Assembly (NCBI GenBank): GCA_041687075.1 | Contig: JAWLCO010000004.1 | Location: 1 to 64,000 of the forward strand | Direction: 5' to 3' | Length of the DNA: 64,000 bases | Origin: ZC4RG25 sp041687075 | GTDB taxonomy: Bacteria > Pseudomonadota > Alphaproteobacteria > Rhizobiales > Hyphomicrobiaceae | Shown: positions 60,821 to 64,000 of the stretch, piece after piece | Position numbering within the stretch: the first letter of the stretch is position 1 | How the letters are laid out: each line of letters begins with the position of its first letter | Notes under the pieces: generated by a model | What the model was told of the DNA's origin: nothing | Seen by the model: only the letters and a program-made list of their open reading frames with translations | The model's database searches: none | Made by a program: the position numbers and the translations under genes

Positions 60821-60840
60821 CGGCTCCGGGCCAGGAGCCG
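60821..60840 (+). other. Short hairpin before the TauE/SafE gene
   Basis: CGGCTCC (60821-60827) pairs with GGAGCCG (60834-60840) around GGGCCA. It lies about 30 bases before the start of the exporter gene and has no T run. Confidence 0.3.
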
Positions 60841-60869
60841 CTACGCTGGGAACAGGCTTCGGCTCAGTC

Positions 60870-61796
60870 ATGAATTTGTATCTCCCCATTGCCGAGATGT
60901 CCGTGAACATCTTCGTGTTCCTCGGCATGGGCGGGGCCGTCGGCTTTTTGTCGGGCCTGTTCGGCGTCGGCGGTGGCTTTCTGATGACGCCGCTGCTCAT
61001 CTTTTCCGGCATTCCTGCAGCCGTAGCCGTCGGCACCGAGGCGGCGCAGATCGTGGCCTCCTCCGTATCCGGCGCCATCGCGCAATGGCGGCGCAATAAC
61101 GTCGACGTCAAAATGGGCACGGTGCTGCTGTCGGGCGGCGTCGTCGGGGCGGCCCTCGGTGTCGAGATGGTGAAGCTGCTGCGCCAGATCGGCCAGTTCG
61201 ACTTCTTCGTCTCCATCGCCTACGTCACATTCCTCGGCATCATCGGCGTGCTGATGCTGATGGAAAGCGCCAGCGCGATGCGCAAGGCGCGGCTCGGCAA
61301 GCAGACTTCGGCACGGCGGCCGGGGCAGCACATCTGGGTGCACAAGATGCCCCTGAAGATGCGCTTTCACCGGTCGAAGCTCTACATCAGCGCCATTCCG
61401 CCATTCGCCATCGGCATGGTCGTCGGATTCCTCGGCGCCATCATGGGCGTGGGCGGCGGCTTCATCATGGTGCCGGCGATGATCTATCTGCTGCGGGTGC
61501 CGACCAATGTCGTTGTCGGGACCTCGCTCTTCCAGATCGTGTTCGTGACCGGGCTCACGACCATCCTGCACGCGACGGAGAACAAGACGGTCGACGTCGT
61601 GCTGGCTCTGCTTCTGATGATCGGTGGCGTAATCGGTGCGCAGTTCGGGGCCGCGGCAGGCCAGAAGCTGAAGGGCGAGCAGCTTCGTTTCCTGCTGGCT
61701 GGACTGGTGCTGCTCGTTTGTGTTCGGATCGGATGGAGCCTGGTCGCGACGCCGGGTGACGAGTACTCCATCAGTGCTGTAGTCGGGGGCCGCTGA
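60870..61796 (+). CDS. Sulfite exporter TauE/SafE family protein
   Basis: This 308-residue protein has eight to nine hydrophobic segments in two homologous halves, each with the family motif G(L/A)GGG(F/I): GFLSGLFGVGGGFL near 30-43 and GFLGAIMGVGGGFI near 185-198. Members move sulfite, sulfonates or related organosulfur anions across the inner membrane. The start used is the ATG at 60870 (a second ATG is nine codons on). Its stop overlaps the next start (TGATG), and that partner is characteristic of this subgroup. Confidence 0.9.
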   Translation: MNLYLPIAEMSVNIFVFLGMGGAVGFLSGLFGVGGGFLMTPLLIFSGIPAAVAVGTEAAQIVASSVSGAIAQWRRNNVDVKMGTVLLSGGVVGAALGVEMVKLLRQIGQFDFFVSIAYVTFLGIIGVLMLMESASAMRKARLGKQTSARRPGQHIWVHKMPLKMRFHRSKLYISAIPPFAIGMVVGFLGAIMGVGGGFIMVPAMIYLLRVPTNVVVGTSLFQIVFVTGLTTILHATENKTVDVVLALLLMIGGVIGAQFGAAAGQKLKGEQLRFLLAGLVLLVCVRIGWSLVATPGDEYSISAVVGGR

Positions 61797-62743
61797 TGAA
61801 AGGCAACTGGCGAGTTCTGAGAGGCGTCGTAGGGGCCGTCCTGGTCATCATCGCGATGGCGATGCTGATCGGTGCCGAGGTCGCCGAGGCGCAGCGCCGT
61901 CAGCAGCCGGACCTGCCGGTTCGCTCGCCGGCGGCTGCCCCGAAGGCCACTGGACAGAACGTGCCCGTTGTCCAGGCACAACGCAGACAGCCGCCGCAGC
62001 CGGTGCCCGCCGAAGCCGCGCCCCGTGAGACGGTCCAGGCCGACGTATCATCGCGCAGCGTGGCGGTGACGTCGAGCTTCACCGGCACGGAGATCGTCGT
62101 GTTCGGTGCCGTGGACCACAGCCGGCAGGCGACTGCGGAATCGGGCCTGTATGATGTCGTCATCGTGCTCGAGGGCACGCCGACGCGCCTCGTAGCCCGC
62201 CGCAAGAGCAACGTCGCGGGGATCTGGATCAACACTCACTCGATCACCTTCGAGAGCGTGCCGAGCTACTACACCATCCTTTCGACGCGGCCGCTCGACG
62301 AGGTTACCAACCCGCTGGTACTGCGCGAGAACGACATCGGCTTCGAATACGTCCGCATGACGCCCGTTCAGGGCTGGGAAACGGGCGTCACCACCGCCGA
62401 GCTGCAGGAGTTCGCCGAGGCCGTCGTGCGGCTGAAGCAGAAGGACGGCCTTTACGTTCAGGAGCAGTACGGCGTCGTCTTCATCGGCCGCAGCCTGTTC
62501 CGGGCCTCGGTTAACCTGCCGGCCAACGTGCCCGTCGGCCCGCTCGACGTGCGCGTATATCTTTTCCGCGACGGCCAGATCCTCAGCACCTACACGGCAC
62601 GTGTGCGCCTCGAACGGGAAGGCCTCGAGCTCCTCCTCCACAACTTCGCCTTCAACCGGCCGCTGCTCTACGGCATCTTTACCGTGGCGATTGCTGTGGG
62701 CGCAGGCTTGGCGGCTTCGGCGGTGTTCAAGCGGAAGCAGTGA
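61796..62743 (+). CDS. TIGR02186 family protein (TauE/SafE-associated)
   Basis: This 315-residue protein has an N-terminal signal or anchor (VVGAVLVIIAMAMLIGAEVAEA), a periplasmic beta-rich body with FTGTEIVVFGAVD, RPLDEVTNPLVLRENDIGFE and VGPLDVRVYLFRDG, and a C-terminal helix (LLYGIFTVAIAVGAGLAASA). This is the alphaproteobacterial TIGR02186 family. It shares one base with the exporter stop, so the two are co-translated and probably form one system. Function is unknown; a periplasmic partner of the exporter is likely. Confidence 0.9.
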   Translation: MKGNWRVLRGVVGAVLVIIAMAMLIGAEVAEAQRRQQPDLPVRSPAAAPKATGQNVPVVQAQRRQPPQPVPAEAAPRETVQADVSSRSVAVTSSFTGTEIVVFGAVDHSRQATAESGLYDVVIVLEGTPTRLVARRKSNVAGIWINTHSITFESVPSYYTILSTRPLDEVTNPLVLRENDIGFEYVRMTPVQGWETGVTTAELQEFAEAVVRLKQKDGLYVQEQYGVVFIGRSLFRASVNLPANVPVGPLDVRVYLFRDGQILSTYTARVRLEREGLELLLHNFAFNRPLLYGIFTVAIAVGAGLAASAVFKRKQ

Positions 62744-62766
62744 GGCGCTTGCGCCTCTGACTTGCG

Positions 62767-64000
62767 CTACCGGAGCTTCGCCAACAACGGCCCCAGGATG
62801 TCCGAAAAATCATCCGTCCAGCCGCGAAGTCCGTTTGCTTCGAGCTGGTAGGCTTCCGGCCAGTCCCGATAGCCGTCGATGATTGCTGCGCTTTTCGAGA
62901 AGATCGCCACCGTCGAGGTGGAGCTGGCGTAGCTGCCGTCGGCGTCGTCGTCGGAGAGAATGAGGCCGTGAAGCTCCGGCACCATCGGCTGGGTGGCGGC
63001 GAGGACGGCATCGAGGTCGAGGTAACGGTTAGAGATATGCAGCAGCACGATACCGTCCGCCGACAACTTGGACGCATAGAGCCGCAGGGCCTCCGCCGTC
63101 ATCAGGTGCACGGGTACCGCATCGGACGAGAACGCATCGACGATGATGAGATCGAAGCTCGCAGACGGTTCCCTGGCGATCGTCAGCCGTGCATCGCCGA
63201 TCACGATATCCGGCTCGGGCTGGCAGTGGTGCAGGAAGCTGAACTGCTCCGGCGTGCGGGCAATCTTCACCACGAGAGGATCGATCTCGAAAAAGCGCCA
63301 GCGCTCGCCCTGCTGCGCATAGCAGGCGAGTGATCCGGTGCCGAGCCCGATGATCCCATATCGGCCCCTGCGGCCCTGCCATGCCAGCCGCCCGCGGACT
63401 TCGGCGATCGTGCGCGCCATGGGGCTCTTCGGATGATAGTAGGTGGTCGGCGTGAGATCGTCCTGGTAGACGCCTTCGCTGTCGCGGATCCGCTGCGCGC
63501 CGTGCAGCGTCGTCCCGTGGGTCAGGATGTGGAAGTTGCCGTCACTCGACAGGGCAACCCGGTAGACGCCGAAATAGCTGCGTTGGGCCTCTCCGCGCTT
63601 CACCCCCGATGGCAGCAGGACCACCGTCAGGAACATCAGCAGGGCGAGAATGACCTGCCGCGGCGGGTGCTGGATTGAGACGACGAGCAGAATGGCGAAC
63701 GCCAGCACCAGCAGGGCGGCGGTTCCCCATCTGAGCACCAGGATGTTCAGCTCTTCGAGAAGCGAGCCCATGGCGCCATCCGCGCTGATCCTCGGAAGCT
63801 GCTCGGTGAGCCACGGCACCCAATAGATCGCCAGCAATCCGGTCGCCAGGACCAGCCAGAGCCGGAGCAACTCGTCCCGGTTACGCAGCGAGATGGACAG
63901 TGCGCCCGGCCGGCAGGCCATGGTGAGGGCGAGCAGCAGAGGGTACTCGAACACCTCTGAAAAGAGCCTCGGAGCAATGAGTGCCGCGAAGAGGCCGCCG
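62767..64000 (-). CDS. Fused membrane / spermidine-synthase-like protein, 5' end outside the window
   Basis: The last 410 residues are present and the frame continues past the right edge without a start. The visible part begins in a membrane region (FEYPLLLALTMACRPG, LLVLAFAILLVVSIQHPP), followed by a spermidine-synthase-like Rossmann domain (about 170-360 of the visible part) with GIIGLGTGSLACYA, FFEIDP and VIGDAR. Such fused MFS/spermidine synthase proteins usually exceed 700 residues. The polyamine-specific acid residues are not clear, so real aminopropyl transfer is not claimed. It converges with the TIGR02186 gene. Confidence 0.85.
   Translation of the reverse strand, partial: GGLFAALIAPRLFSEVFEYPLLLALTMACRPGALSISLRNRDELLRLWLVLATGLLAIYWVPWLTEQLPRISADGAMGSLLEELNILVLRWGTAALLVLAFAILLVVSIQHPPRQVILALLMFLTVVLLPSGVKRGEAQRSYFGVYRVALSSDGNFHILTHGTTLHGAQRIRDSEGVYQDDLTPTTYYHPKSPMARTIAEVRGRLAWQGRRGRYGIIGLGTGSLACYAQQGERWRFFEIDPLVVKIARTPEQFSFLHHCQPEPDIVIGDARLTIAREPSASFDLIIVDAFSSDAVPVHLMTAEALRLYASKLSADGIVLLHISNRYLDLDAVLAATQPMVPELHGLILSDDDADGSYASSTSTVAIFSKSAAIIDGYRDWPEAYQLEANGLRGWTDDFSDILGPLLAKLR

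Overview
The window is high-GC bacterial chromosome from an alphaproteobacterium, most likely order Hyphomicrobiales (Rhizobiales). The evidence is conserved alphaproteobacterial gene order: 4'-phosphopantetheinyl transferase-merR-ihfA-fabH-plsX-DUF177-ubiquinol-cytochrome c chaperone next to bamE, and hppA, thiL-nusB-ribH-ribB-ribE-ribD-nrdR-glyA-hemA. It is supported by C4-pathway heme synthesis (hemA as ALA synthase), an LdtR-type regulator beside an L,D-transpeptidase, a PodJ-like Sel1 protein, and a TIGR02186/TauE pair. A genus cannot be named from this. About 64 protein genes and one tRNA are supported; gene density is high and many neighbours overlap by 1-4 bases. No rRNA, CRISPR array, insertion sequence, phage gene or integrase was seen.

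Layout. 1-8.5 kb: a truncated FAH-family hydrolase, a TPR protein, an MFS carrier, a four-gene sugar/glycerophosphate-type ABC importer (ATPase, Tat-exported binding protein, two permeases) and a ketopantoate-reductase-like dehydrogenase. 8.8-14.4 kb (more accessory): an MFS carrier, a 38-residue orphan RiPP-like precursor with its own Shine-Dalgarno and hairpin, egtB-egtD for ergothioneine, a possible decayed gene, two small proteins (YCII-like, DUF2200) and tRNA-Pro(GGG). 14.5-31.5 kb: the conserved core of fatty-acid/phospholipid initiation, outer-membrane assembly, proton-pumping pyrophosphatase, thiamine and riboflavin synthesis, NrdR, GlyA and HemA. 31.6-38.6 kb: L,D-transpeptidase with LdtR, 3-hydroxyisobutyryl-CoA hydrolase-like protein, extensin-like protein, HemB, and the N-degron leucyltransferase Bpt. 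38.6-47.2 kb: a ThDP enzyme and two short-chain dehydrogenases, an HPF-cold-shock fusion, a CDF metal exporter, a YdjM-like membrane protein, a zinc alcohol dehydrogenase and ArsC. 47.2-53.3 kb: a gamma-glutamyltransferase-DUF1028-MFS operon, an alpha/beta hydrolase and the murein endopeptidase MepA. 53.6-64 kb: MsrA, unknown membrane and periplasmic proteins, YjbQ, the PodJ-like protein, DUF488, the TauE/TIGR02186 pair and a truncated spermidine-synthase-like membrane protein.

How genes work together. Riboflavin genes form one near-contiguous minus-strand operon with NrdR upstream and NusB/ThiL downstream; RibB carries a C-terminal GTP-cyclohydrolase-II-like domain without its zinc cysteines, so GTP cyclohydrolase II activity must come from elsewhere. 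HemA and HemB supply the first two committed heme steps. The L,D-transpeptidase, extensin-like protein, MepA and PodJ-like protein are an envelope and polarity theme.

Beyond the genes, the window holds a dispersed family of paired palindromes (REP/BIME-like) placed directly after gene 3' ends at four loci, and a second family of heptamer arrays (TCGTGAA one way, CTCACGA the other) that appears once alone and once flanking a palindrome copy. The RiPP-like micro-gene and these repeats are the best leads for something undescribed.
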